64,000 nt of DNA from Trichomonas tenax (Eukaryota; Parabasalia; Trichomonadida; Trichomonadidae). The stretch spans positions 1 to 64,000 of the forward strand of contig JALKBU010000031.1 of NCBI GenBank assembly GCA_023091735.1, given 5' to 3'. Position numbers and translations under genes: made by a program. Numbering within the stretch: the stretch's first letter is position 1; the number at the start of each line of letters is the position of its first letter. Below, piece after piece: positions 46,462 through 55,889 of the stretch. The notes under the pieces are model-generated. The model saw only the letters and a program-made list of their open reading frames with translations. It was not told the origin of the DNA and searched no databases.

Positions 46462-49419
46462 ATGTTGTTGTTGTTCTTCGTGGGCATTAGAGCTTATTCG
46501 ATTATCGATCAGCTCAACATTGCCCCGAGCGATAATGTTTGCTGCTTTTTCTCGGAGCCGATCCAGAACTTTGAAGTAGTTTTGAATAATCAATTTAAAT
46601 CTTCAGTGGTAAGCATATCTCCGGACTATGAATACGCAGCTATATTGTTCCAGTATTTGAATTCTCATGGAATTCTTGCACAGATTTCTCATCAAACAAC
46701 TAAATACGTTATTAGAGGAACAACGAATGCAACGATGACAAAAAGGTATCATGGGTTAGACTTTCTGAAAGATGTATATATTCAAAAATATATTGTTTCA
46801 GAAAAGAATTGTTCCGATGCAAGAAATATATGCAAAAATTCAAATAATTTCTTTCATTTCGTCGTAATATTTGGAGTGATCGCTATATTTATGTATTTCA
46901 ACGTCAGAAGAATTAAAATAGTGCCTTACTTTAACATCTTCGACAAAAATATTCGTCCAATCCATGAAAGTGTACGCAAACTGTCCAAAGAAGAGCTCAA
47001 ATGTCAGCATGACTCTCTTACAGCTGTACATATTTCCGGTGTATCTCAAGTTCAAGATTATCCAAGATCAAAGTTCCACAAATCAATTTCTTACGCCTTG
47101 AAAGATGGAAATTATATTACTTTCTTTTGGACCGAAAAAATATCTGAGATCGATGATCTTAACTTGAAAATTGAATTTTCTTCAGAAAATTTGACAGCAA
47201 CCAACATCAGCTATCAAATGCTAAGCTATAGACATTACAGGCCACTTGTTATGACAATCGAACTTAGTAACAACTCAAGAATTAAGCTTGAAATTCCATT
47301 AAATGTTTTACTTCCATTTTTATCACAAGGATGCTCATCGACACTACTGTTTTCTTCACTTATTCAGTGCAACAGAATTATTATGGGCAATAAATTCTTG
47401 CCATCAGATTTTATTCAATTAATGCATAATTATAGCATTTCAATGGGTCTTCTTCGCTCATTAGTTTTAGAAGTTGATGGGTCTGTCATTTGTCAGTATT
47501 CTAAACCTCCTCTCTCAGATTTAACTCCAGAACAAATCGCAAAAGTCCAAGGTATGCTTCGCAAGGAAGATGAGTATATAGATTATGATCTCCTTCCAGA
47601 TTGCTATGCTACTCTTGTCAGATACGGTGAAACAGATGTTGTTTTGATTGGAATTACAAAGTCACAGGTTCCTATGGCACAGTCAACACTCAGCTTGATC
47701 CTTCTCACTGCCCTCTTTGTTAGAAAGATCACGATTGCCCGTGATAAACTTACCAAATACGAGCGTTTGGTTGACTTGATGGAAGCATCTGGGCGTTTGA
47801 TGTACTTCGAATATAACGTTGATCTCCAGAAGATCATCCTTTCTAAACCAAACAACTTGAAGTTCTGCCATGAGGGAGTCATCAAGGCTGCGCAGACATT
47901 CATTAATAACCAACAAAAGAACTTCATCTATCAGTGGAAAGATAAGACATACATTGTTCTCGCAGACAAAATCCCATCGAAGAACAATGAACAGATAATT
48001 GGCCTTTTAGCTGAGAATATCACATGGTTACTTAATGAGAAGAAGGAGGAAATTAAGCGCTACAACGAAGTAGCAGAAGCCATGCAAAAGATTGGAGCTC
48101 ATAGACTTATTATGAAGCCAAGGCCGCACTTGGATGATGCAGACAATCTCATTTCTCAACTTGGATACCCAATTGGTACTTCATTGCTTTCCATCATCCA
48201 CCCAGATGATGCTGACACATTCTGCAACCTCGGAAGCTCAATCAAGCCATCAGTTCCAGTTAACAACGATTACAATAAGACAGTCTTGACATTCTTGCAT
48301 GACATCGAACCATTGAATAGATATTTAATCATGGCGCCTACAGAAAGAGAATATTATCGCGAACATCCAGATAGAATCTTTATCCCGGATGTCAAGGTGT
48401 CTGAAACAGCCTGCATTCGCGTTCTTTCAGCTAACAACAGAGTTCACTTCTTCAGTGTTAGCGCAAACAGTGAGATAGGTTTCATGCATTCTCTTGAATC
48501 CGCGTTCGAGATTATGATTGATACTCTTGGAAGCTTCCCATTCACAACAGCCCGTGTCAATTCTACATTCTGGGGTGTTGATATAAGCTCAGATTCAATA
48601 TTCCCACTCTATGGCTTACCAACAATTTGGGATGTCTTAGGCGTCGATCAAATAACTCCATTCTCCAACGTTGCAAACTTCATTCAGGGTGATTCCCGTC
48701 CATTATTCGTTAATGGTCTTATGGGCATGAGAGTCAGAGGCGAGAAGAACTGGACAGGTACAATTCTTCTCTCCATGGTTGGTGGCAAAACCTTCTGGTA
48801 CAAGTTATCCATGTTCGTACAGGATTCTTCACTGTACTGCGTCATGACACAGATTGATGATATCAAGAACAGTGTTGATAAGATGAAGTCGTACCTTGAA
48901 GAAATCACACCATACATGAATATTGCTGGTATCAAGCTCTGGTCATTCATTGATATTGATGAAGTTATGGAAGATAGGAATCTTCCATTATCAGACTTCT
49001 CTCGTGTTCTTTCCTGGGCCAACGTCGATATTGTCGCTAAGGAATACAGAGATGCATTTATGCGCAACATGCGTTCAACATTTGAGTTTGGTCACTACTT
49101 TGAAATGTATTTGCCTGTTGATATTGATGGTACTGGTTGCAAGTGGTGCGCAATGCTTGGAAAGAGAGGTGAAAAGGGCAGAGTTATCTTCGGTATCTGG
49201 GAGCCAACAGATGTCTTGAGAAAGAACTTGAAGCCGGCAGGTGAAGCTGAAATTGCTAAGCTCGGTGAAATTGCTTCAGGTATCATCGAGAAACTGAAGA
49301 GCAGATATGATCTGACCCCAGCCCAACTCGAAGCAATCATCGAAGCTGAGAATGCCCTTAGACTATATAAGGAACAAACAACTTCAGGTGGAGATTTACC
49401 AACTGATGCAATAATGTAA
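46462..49419 (+). CDS. large single-pass protein with cytosolic PAS-like domains
   Basis: 985 residues from the ATG at 46462, giving a good signal-like start (MLLLFFVGIRAYSI); an in-frame TTG ten codons earlier is rejected. The lumenal part of about 120 residues has N-glycosylation sequons (NAT, NCS). A membrane span lies near 131-150 (FFHFVVIFGVIAIFMYF). The remaining 830 residues are cytosolic, with several PAS-like folds: LLSIIHPDDADTF is a typical PAS motif, and the final 350 residues contain two more sandwich-like repeats (VNSTFWGVDISSDSI region and MNIAGIKLWSFIDID region). There is no kinase or cyclase domain. Codon use becomes more biased in the C-terminal half. A sensor or scaffold role is inferred. 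Confidence 0.7.
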   Translation: MLLLFFVGIRAYSIIDQLNIAPSDNVCCFFSEPIQNFEVVLNNQFKSSVVSISPDYEYAAILFQYLNSHGILAQISHQTTKYVIRGTTNATMTKRYHGLDFLKDVYIQKYIVSEKNCSDARNICKNSNNFFHFVVIFGVIAIFMYFNVRRIKIVPYFNIFDKNIRPIHESVRKLSKEELKCQHDSLTAVHISGVSQVQDYPRSKFHKSISYALKDGNYITFFWTEKISEIDDLNLKIEFSSENLTATNISYQMLSYRHYRPLVMTIELSNNSRIKLEIPLNVLLPFLSQGCSSTLLFSSLIQCNRIIMGNKFLPSDFIQLMHNYSISMGLLRSLVLEVDGSVICQYSKPPLSDLTPEQIAKVQGMLRKEDEYIDYDLLPDCYATLVRYGETDVVLIGITKSQVPMAQSTLSLILLTALFVRKITIARDKLTKYERLVDLMEASGRLMYFEYNVDLQKIILSKPNNLKFCHEGVIKAAQTFINNQQKNFIYQWKDKTYIVLADKIPSKNNEQIIGLLAENITWLLNEKKEEIKRYNEVAEAMQKIGAHRLIMKPRPHLDDADNLISQLGYPIGTSLLSIIHPDDADTFCNLGSSIKPSVPVNNDYNKTVLTFLHDIEPLNRYLIMAPTEREYYREHPDRIFIPDVKVSETACIRVLSANNRVHFFSVSANSEIGFMHSLESAFEIMIDTLGSFPFTTARVNSTFWGVDISSDSIFPLYGLPTIWDVLGVDQITPFSNVANFIQGDSRPLFVNGLMGMRVRGEKNWTGTILLSMVGGKTFWYKLSMFVQDSSLYCVMTQIDDIKNSVDKMKSYLEEITPYMNIAGIKLWSFIDIDEVMEDRNLPLSDFSRVLSWANVDIVAKEYRDAFMRNMRSTFEFGHYFEMYLPVDIDGTGCKWCAMLGKRGEKGRVIFGIWEPTDVLRKNLKPAGEAEIAKLGEIASGIIEKLKSRYDLTPAQLEAIIEAENALRLYKEQTTSGGDLPTDAIM

Positions 49420-49641
49420 TTTCAGCTCTCAATTAATTTTATTATATTTCCATGTAAGTTAATTTGAATTTGTTTTATTTTTGATTGATTAAATTATTAA
49501 TTTGAAAAATTTATTTCAAGAATCAAAATTAATCACTAGGAAATCCCGCATTGTCTCGGAATAGATAGTTTCATAATTCTGAAAGAGTTAAAGACCTTAA
49601 GCTTGATTTAGGAGGGTTGATTTAAAAATAACCTTTCGAAA

Positions 49642-49653
49642 TTTGACACTTTT
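49642..49653 (+). promoter_or_regulatory. TTTGACACTTTT upstream motif
   Basis: Its G lies 19 bases before the ATG at 49664, the same spacing as before the AP-1 sigma gene. Confidence 0.45.
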
Positions 49654-49663
49654 AAATTTTATA

Positions 49664-50227
49664 ATGTCATCAATTCAACCAATTATGGCAGCATGCTTAG
49701 CTAAAACCACGTTAGATAAGCAATTTCAGTGCTTCTTCGGCAATTATCCTGATTCAAAAAGCTATATCAATTCAACTTTCGTAGAATGTTTATATAATTG
49801 CAATATCCATTACGATGATTCTAAAAAAGGTGAGTGTTCCAATGAATGCTTGGCCAATGGAAATAAAAACATCGATACGAAATGCATGACTTCATGTTCA
49901 AGTTTAAATCCGATTGATCAAACTCAATGCTTTAATTCATGTCGCAGAAGAAGAAGATTAGCGCCATTATATGATTTCACTAATATATTTCAAATTTGTG
50001 CTGATGTTTATGACTTTTCGATTCGAACAGATGTTTGCAGAAAAGATTTTACTGATACTGCTGGATTTGCAACAACTATAAGGACTGCTTGCTCTGAAAA
50101 CTTCAATATGATTCCATTTTGTCAAGCAGTTGCTAGAAATACAATTCAGAAAGTTGTTAACCTGATTCGCACTGTTGATGCAGGTGAGTCAACAGCTTTT
50201 TGCAAAGCATTAGGTTTTGTTGAATAA
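49664..50227 (+). CDS. cysteine-rich protein with four CX3C motifs
   Basis: 187 residues from the ATG at 49664 (the TTG at 49643 belongs to the promoter motif). Residues about 42-92 hold four CX3C motifs in a row: CLYNC, CSNEC, CMTSC, CFNSC, separated by 11, 11 and 10 residues. Immediately after comes a run of Arg (RRRRR). The C-terminal 80 residues are helical with further Cys (QICADV, VCRKD, TACSEN, PFCQAV, AFCKAL). No clear signal peptide. Twin CX3C with this spacing is the hallmark of small Tim chaperones, but four motifs and the long C-terminus do not match that family. Function unknown. Confidence 0.65.
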   Translation: MSSIQPIMAACLAKTTLDKQFQCFFGNYPDSKSYINSTFVECLYNCNIHYDDSKKGECSNECLANGNKNIDTKCMTSCSSLNPIDQTQCFNSCRRRRRLAPLYDFTNIFQICADVYDFSIRTDVCRKDFTDTAGFATTIRTACSENFNMIPFCQAVARNTIQKVVNLIRTVDAGESTAFCKALGFVE

Positions 50228-50337
50228 TTTTAATATTATTATATCTTCAATCATCTATTTTCGAATAAATATGTTCTGTTTTAGTACAAAATAACACGAA
50301 TATAGCATAAGTTGCAAAATAAAAACATAATTTATTA

Positions 50338-51525
50338 TTAGATTGGATTATTAGGAAAACTCTCGAAATACAATTGTCTAAAACGAGACATAAGGTGCGT
50401 TGCCGCTGTAGAATAAATAGTACCAGGCTGATTAAAGGCTCTACAGTTATCATTAATTAAAGCAATATCAGCAGCAAACATTTCTGGGCGCTTGTAATAA
50501 TCCACATATCTAGTAAGTCTCTTTCGCATTGTCACAAAGTCCATTGGATTCTTGATAGTCTCGAAATAAGTTGGAGCTATATCTTCTGTAACAGGACGCG
50601 TGAAAACATAACCAAACTTCTGATCATTCTCTAATTCTGTTAAAATTGCTAACATTTTGTCTCTCTGTGCTCTCATTTTTTCTTCGTAACATTCTAACTT
50701 ATCGATTTCGACGGGTGTCTGTTCGTATCTATCTTGTGTCATTTTCATTATCTCAGGCAGTGATATTGATGCAAAAGAAGGTGCTTCAGGGAAGCCTCTG
50801 TAAGCATTCTTCAAAACACTCGGAGGATCGATAAAGTGCGGTCCAATCATATTTTCGACAAATTTAATCTGTTTGTTGATAGAGTTGTGGAAAGTCATGT
50901 AATCGATGTCTTGATGAATTGGACAATGAACCAAAGTAACGCCTTCATAATCTTTAATACGACCAATCCAACGCTTTGGATTCATGTTGATTGCTTTGTC
51001 GTTGAAACCTTGTTTTTTGAAGAAAATAACAGCATCATTATCTGCACAAGCGATAATATCGCAATAAGGATACACAAGAATTGATTTTTTGAGAAAGCTC
51101 ATAACAAGACGACCGTAGCCTCTTGATTGGAACGAAGAATCAACAGCCAAGAAAACAACTTCAATAAATTGCTCAATTGGGAACAACCTCGAACAGATAC
51201 CACCTGTTACAATCCCCCTATGTAAAACAAGCACGGATTCTGCATTAAAGTCGAATACAAGACGAGTAATATACGGGGAACCCATATTTGGAAGTTGTCT
51301 TGAGAACAGATTTTTCGCGTCATTCAGAAACATCAACAGCTGCGGATGAACGTCCGCTTTGTTTTTTGCGACTCGGAGCTGAGCATCTGGAAAAGGGTCG
51401 GATGGGCGCTTAAACGGTTCTGGAGAGGTGAATAAACGAGATAGATGACGCAGGCCTGGCTGGATACGTAAGTTGGACACGTAAGGAGGTCTATTTATCC
51501 ACGCAGGTTTCCCCTCCCAATCCAT
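50338..51525 (-). CDS. GCN5: Gcn5/PCAF histone acetyltransferase with bromodomain
   Basis: 395 residues. Residues about 70-220 form the Gcn5 GNAT domain: SPYITRLVFD, IVTGGICSRLFP, FIEVVFLAVDSSFQSRGYGR (catalytic Glu and acetyl-CoA loop), ADNDAVIFFKKQGF, RIKDYEGVTLVHCPI. Residues about 285-390 form a bromodomain: KFGYVFTRPVTEDIAPTYFE, TIKNPMDFVTMRKRL, FAADIALINDNCRAFNQPG, with the acetyl-lysine-contact Asn. It is the catalytic subunit of SAGA/ADA-type complexes, acetylating histone H3 in the nucleus. The short paralogue is at 3969-5054. The N-terminal arm is far shorter than in animals. Confidence 0.95.
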   Translation of the reverse strand: MDWEGKPAWINRPPYVSNLRIQPGLRHLSRLFTSPEPFKRPSDPFPDAQLRVAKNKADVHPQLLMFLNDAKNLFSRQLPNMGSPYITRLVFDFNAESVLVLHRGIVTGGICSRLFPIEQFIEVVFLAVDSSFQSRGYGRLVMSFLKKSILVYPYCDIIACADNDAVIFFKKQGFNDKAINMNPKRWIGRIKDYEGVTLVHCPIHQDIDYMTFHNSINKQIKFVENMIGPHFIDPPSVLKNAYRGFPEAPSFASISLPEIMKMTQDRYEQTPVEIDKLECYEEKMRAQRDKMLAILTELENDQKFGYVFTRPVTEDIAPTYFETIKNPMDFVTMRKRLTRYVDYYKRPEMFAADIALINDNCRAFNQPGTIYSTAATHLMSRFRQLYFESFPNNPI

Positions 51526-51795
51526 TTAAATTTATTTGACAGAAAAATTTTGGCATCAAAAATAATAAGTTTTGCATTAAATTTCATAAATATGATTTGA
51601 AATTTTAGTGCACTATAAATTTAGAATTTAGAGCTGATTAAAAAAACAATCATTTTTATGTCATGTAATTTGATATAATGACATGTAATATATTTACATG
51701 TCATAAAACGTTACATATGATTTTCAGAAAAAGATTGCTGTTCTGGTAATACAAACAAACATAATTTTATAAATTAAACAAACATGAAAATAGTA

Positions 51796-54426
51796 TTAAG
51801 CAGCCTTAGCCTCGATTGCCACATCCATCAAGAACGTGTTCAAACTCTCCAATAATTTCAGCTGCTTATCTCCGGTATCTTTGTCGAGTGGTTTTGCAAC
51901 GCCACGAATAAGAATTGCAAGAATATACTGCATGTTATCGTATAAATCTCTCACAGCGTGGAATATAGTTGGAGCTGCAAGATTTTGTTGAAAAGCCTGT
52001 TCGACTTTTCTCACTCTGGATGTGAGTAAGCTTTTTGCCCATGTATCGATTTGATTGGATTTTCTCAGTCCATCAAACCATTGTCCAAACTTTAGCCAAT
52101 GTTCCTGAACCATTTGGCGAGCAAGTTCGTTGCTTTCCATTGAACGATCGACCTCGACTGGTATATCGATGCAGTAGAAATGCATGGAAAGATTATCCAT
52201 TGCCCTGAGAACACCATCAACAGAAATTTCACCATTTCCGAACAGTATAGAGAACTTGTAGAGTTCGAGTAATTCCTCGATTGATCCTTGGAAGCCCAAT
52301 GCCTGCATCATTGAAACAAAGAGTTCAAGAGTGATGACTGTTTCCACATCATTAGCAAATTTCTTGGATGTGATCATGATCCTAATTGCTTCTCTTCGTT
52401 GCATGCGTTGGTTTCTATAGAAATCGACGAACACAGTCATGAAATCTGCATAATCGATGATTCCTTTATCACTTAATCTCTCAGCTTGTTTTGCAACGCC
52501 TTCCTTGATTGGAGAAAGAGTACCTAAAATTGTATCAAGAAGTTCCACGCAAATGCCAAATGGAATGCGAACAGCTTCTGGTTCATCATCCTTCAACTTG
52601 TGCAAACCAATAAGTCTGTATCTGATGTGTAAGAAGAAAGTTAATTCATCTGTTGTGAGTTCTTCCCTCAAGAATCTCAAAAATAATTTAACTTCTGGTG
52701 GACATTTTTGATCTTGTTCTTCCTTCAGCAACTTATCCCAGAACTTCTTGCACTCGTGTAATGCAAATGCCATTCTTCCTTCTTCATGATAGAAGAAGCT
52801 CAAAACAAACTCAGGGAAAGGTGTGATAGGTCTGTTTCCTCTTAAGTTCCATTTATCAGAAAGATACTTTGCATTGAACAGCCGCCTGATTACATGATAA
52901 ATATTGGTCTGATTCTCTGTCTTCATTGCAGGCTTTCCAGCGATACCAGAAGAAAAGTACTGAGCAAAGCGACACATACCACGGCCGGAATAACCACCAA
53001 CTTTAACTTCGTTTAAGATAGTTGAAAGCTCATTCAAGTCATCAACCTTGTTAGAAACAGCAGAGAGCGCAACTTCTGGATTTCCACTGACAAGCTTCAT
53101 CTCGTTGGCATCGTCTGATGTCTTTGAGAACTGTGGAGGCTGACCGGATGCATTCTCGATGAATCTAGTAATTTGGAGCTCAACTTTGGAAAGTCTCTGA
53201 TAAACTTGAATAAACTGAGTGCCATCAAAGTTCACTGATGATGATGCAATTGGACGTCTCTTAGTTGGCGACAAAGAAGCGAGAGGTATGTGATTGTCTT
53301 CTTTCTCTTGTCCAGCTGTTAGTTCATTGATCTCCTTCAACAACTCCTGTGACTTAGTGAGATCTTCAGGAACTCCATTAACCAGTGCATCATAATCTGC
53401 TTTGAGATTATCGTATTGGCGCTGAAGCTGCATTAAACTCAGCTGCTCACCTTGAAGATGTTCACGCAGGATTTGATTTGCATCTTCAAGATCACTTTGC
53501 TTCTTCTGCTGCTCAGCGTGAACTGTTTTCCACTTCTGAATAGCCATCTGAAGTCTGACAATATCTTCGTCTTTTTCTGTAAGTTTTGCTTGATTTTTCT
53601 GAACTTCTTGTTTGAGTTCCTCGAGTTTGAGATAAACAGCATCCTGCTGGAAATCTAAGAAGACATGGTGAAGCGCTTTAACGTGATCTTCGAGTTTTTG
53701 CTTTTGTTCGAGGAAGTTTTTCATGTCATTATCGTATTCAGCCATTTTTGTTTGGAGTTTTCGTTCTTTTTCTGCAATTTTTCGCGCTGCTTCTTCTTCA
53801 GAATTTTGAATTCTTAAATTACACTGTGCAATAGCATTATTTTTATCGTCGATGGCTTGCTGTGTCTCAGTTTTCAACCTGATGTTCTTTTTTCTTGAGA
53901 CAGCTGCATCTTCATAAAGTAAATTAAAAACTTTTGCCGTACTTTGTCTAAATAATTCGAGTAACTTTGCCTGTCCGAGATTTGCAACTCGAAGTTCGTT
54001 GATTAATTCTTCTAGCATTAAGTCATTGACTGATTGCATCTGAGATGCGAGATCAACGCCTTGATAGCCATCAACTAAGTCCAAATTTTTGGTATAATTA
54101 GTGAGTAAACCTTGTACATAGTCTCTGGTTGGTGGTTGATCGCGACAATTTGTTGATGTTGATTTCCAAGTGGAATCTTTGAAACGAATAGCATATACTC
54201 CTTCTGCATTTTTAGGCTGCCTGTCGATTAGAGAACCTGATAGAGTAGCTTTCGCCTCACTATTTGGTCTAGATGTCTTTTTCTTAATCGCATCTTTCTC
54301 AAAAGGCATCAAAGGAGTCTCAAATTCCTTCTCAGGCTTCTGCCTTCGCGATGATTTCTTGGTTTCAAACTGAACATCTCTCCCTCTCATTGGAATCAGT
54401 GCCACATGATCAAGGGGAGTAATCAT
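51796..54426 (-). CDS. coiled-coil protein with axonemal dynein light chain-like segment (AXDND1-like)
   Basis: 876 residues. A basic N-terminus is followed (about 130-175) by VNDLMLEELINELRVANLGQ and AKLLELFRQSTAKVFNLLYE, which match the helix pattern of the p28/DNALI1 axonemal light chain domain as found in AXDND1. A long coiled coil runs to about residue 370. The C-terminal half (about 400-870) is helical, with EF-hand-like spacing near 690-740 but no clear calcium loop. A flagellar or recurrent-flagellum structural role is inferred. The gene opens divergently from the 54729 region with about 300 bp upstream. Confidence 0.65.
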   Translation of the reverse strand: MITPLDHVALIPMRGRDVQFETKKSSRRQKPEKEFETPLMPFEKDAIKKKTSRPNSEAKATLSGSLIDRQPKNAEGVYAIRFKDSTWKSTSTNCRDQPPTRDYVQGLLTNYTKNLDLVDGYQGVDLASQMQSVNDLMLEELINELRVANLGQAKLLELFRQSTAKVFNLLYEDAAVSRKKNIRLKTETQQAIDDKNNAIAQCNLRIQNSEEEAARKIAEKERKLQTKMAEYDNDMKNFLEQKQKLEDHVKALHHVFLDFQQDAVYLKLEELKQEVQKNQAKLTEKDEDIVRLQMAIQKWKTVHAEQQKKQSDLEDANQILREHLQGEQLSLMQLQRQYDNLKADYDALVNGVPEDLTKSQELLKEINELTAGQEKEDNHIPLASLSPTKRRPIASSSVNFDGTQFIQVYQRLSKVELQITRFIENASGQPPQFSKTSDDANEMKLVSGNPEVALSAVSNKVDDLNELSTILNEVKVGGYSGRGMCRFAQYFSSGIAGKPAMKTENQTNIYHVIRRLFNAKYLSDKWNLRGNRPITPFPEFVLSFFYHEEGRMAFALHECKKFWDKLLKEEQDQKCPPEVKLFLRFLREELTTDELTFFLHIRYRLIGLHKLKDDEPEAVRIPFGICVELLDTILGTLSPIKEGVAKQAERLSDKGIIDYADFMTVFVDFYRNQRMQRREAIRIMITSKKFANDVETVITLELFVSMMQALGFQGSIEELLELYKFSILFGNGEISVDGVLRAMDNLSMHFYCIDIPVEVDRSMESNELARQMVQEHWLKFGQWFDGLRKSNQIDTWAKSLLTSRVRKVEQAFQQNLAAPTIFHAVRDLYDNMQYILAILIRGVAKPLDKDTGDKQLKLLESLNTFLMDVAIEAKAA

Positions 54427-54728
54427 GAATTTTAAAACGTCTTTCTAAAGTCGGCAAAAACACAAAAATGTTAAATAATTTCATATTTGTTAATGCTCAA
54501 AATCATTTTACCGATATTTGGAATCGCCTAATAAAACATAAATTATTTAATGAATTATTGTTCATGAATATAGGCTAATTTTGATTGTCATCTCAATTAA
54601 AACAAAACATTTAGGTTATTAAAATCGATTAAACTGTCGTTGTTCAATAATCAGAAAGGAGGTCGTCAATGAAAAATAAATAACTGATAATAGTTTTTTT
54701 ATTTCCATAAATATATCTAATAAACAAT
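54427..54728. other. AT-rich spacer, no gene seen
   Basis: 302 bp holding the promoter of the AXDND1-like gene and the 3' flank of the kinase gene. No distinctive signal. Confidence 0.5.
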
Positions 54729-55715
54729 TTACGCTTTTCCAGACAGATAAGAATCATCCTCTTCCATAAGAGAAATAATGTTATTCCAGCTATTCTTGTA
54801 TTTCTGGATATAAGGATGATTCACTAATTCTGTCGCAGTCATTCGTGAATCAGGGTCTTTATCTAAGAGCTTTCTAAAAATGTTCTTAAGGTCTGTTGGA
54901 ATAGTTGGATATTCAGGAAATTCTAATTCACCAAGTGGCTGTATTCTAGAAACGTTATTTTTAAGCGTACTCTGACTTGCGTTATCATATATTTTCTGTA
55001 AATCATAAGGATATGTTCCATATATTAAGACATAAGTTGTTACACCTAAGCTCCACATGTCTGCTGGCTTTGGCTTATACTGTTCCTGATTTGAAACCTG
55101 AGGAGACATGAAGAATGATGTACCTATCTCACCAGTTAAAAGTTCATCTGGATTATGTAATTTTGTTGAAACTGAGAAATCGCAGAGAGCGAAACCAGTA
55201 TCAAATATGAGGACATTCTGAGGCTTAATATCTCTATGTACATATCCATTATCGTGCATATATTCGAGAGCGCTGCCAATTTGGTGAAGGAATCGAACAG
55301 CACCGTATATTGATAATTCTGGTCTTTTAGTAATTTCGAAGGCTCCGTATTTAGCTAATGGCATCGAAATGACGTATTCGTTTGATGGTGTAAGGAATGA
55401 ATTGAAAATTGGAAGACAATGTGGATGATGAAGTGCAGAAGCAATTTCTATTTCACGAGGCTTCTCGCTTCCAAGACGTTTGTCCTTACGGAAAACCTTT
55501 AGAGCGATTATATCTGTGGTTCCCATCTTTGATGCAGAATAAACAGCAGATTCTGCACCCTCTCCTATCTTTTTGAGAACCGCATAACCTTGCATTTCGA
55601 AAACTTCGGTTCCTTCTTCGATTAATTCGTTTTTAGTATTATTGTTAATATTATCTTCAACCAAGTTCGATGCAAAATCATCGCAAAATCGGTTAATAGG
55701 GTTACTGACTGGCAT
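54729..55715 (-). CDS. serine/threonine protein kinase with DFS in place of DFG
   Basis: 328 residues from the ATG at 55715. The kinase domain spans about residues 45-305: GEGAESAVYSA glycine loop, ALKVFRK with the ATP Lys, REIEIASALHHPHC (alphaC Glu), VHRDIKPQNVLIFD catalytic loop with Asp and Asn, CDFSVS where DFG should be, GTSFFMSPQ in place of the APE motif, and DMWSLGVTTYVLIYGTYPYD. CaMKK-like or SNF1-kinase-kinase-like by overall pattern. An open stretch upstream to a TTG at 55773-55775 would read Met-Gly-Ser-Phe-Leu-Ser-Ser, like an N-myristoylation signal, but TTG is an improbable start. DFS and changed APE suggest altered activity, not certain loss. Confidence 0.88.
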   Translation of the reverse strand: MPVSNPINRFCDDFASNLVEDNINNNTKNELIEEGTEVFEMQGYAVLKKIGEGAESAVYSASKMGTTDIIALKVFRKDKRLGSEKPREIEIASALHHPHCLPIFNSFLTPSNEYVISMPLAKYGAFEITKRPELSIYGAVRFLHQIGSALEYMHDNGYVHRDIKPQNVLIFDTGFALCDFSVSTKLHNPDELLTGEIGTSFFMSPQVSNQEQYKPKPADMWSLGVTTYVLIYGTYPYDLQKIYDNASQSTLKNNVSRIQPLGELEFPEYPTIPTDLKNIFRKLLDKDPDSRMTATELVNHPYIQKYKNSWNNIISLMEEDDSYLSGKA

Positions 55716-55860
55716 TAGAAGCGAGGACGGGTTTCCCTGTTTGTCTGATATGTCACTACTTAGAAAACTTCCCAAAACAAATTTTCTTATCGTTCGTAGA
55801 ATTTACATTGGTGTTACGTTTTATGATTTGTCACTTTACTTTAATGTCATGTTTAGTAAT

Positions 55861-55872
55861 TTTGGCACTTTT
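55861..55872 (+). promoter_or_regulatory. TTTGGCACTTTT upstream motif
   Basis: Its first G lies 26 bases before the ATG at 55890. It is a one-base variant of the motif at 15583 and 49642. Confidence 0.4.
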
Positions 55873-55889
55873 CAACAAAAAACGAATTT

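Noticed and set aside
49664..50227. Saposin-like or secreted pore-forming protein
   Set aside because: No signal peptide, and the Cys pattern (four CX3C) does not fit the six-Cys saposin layout.
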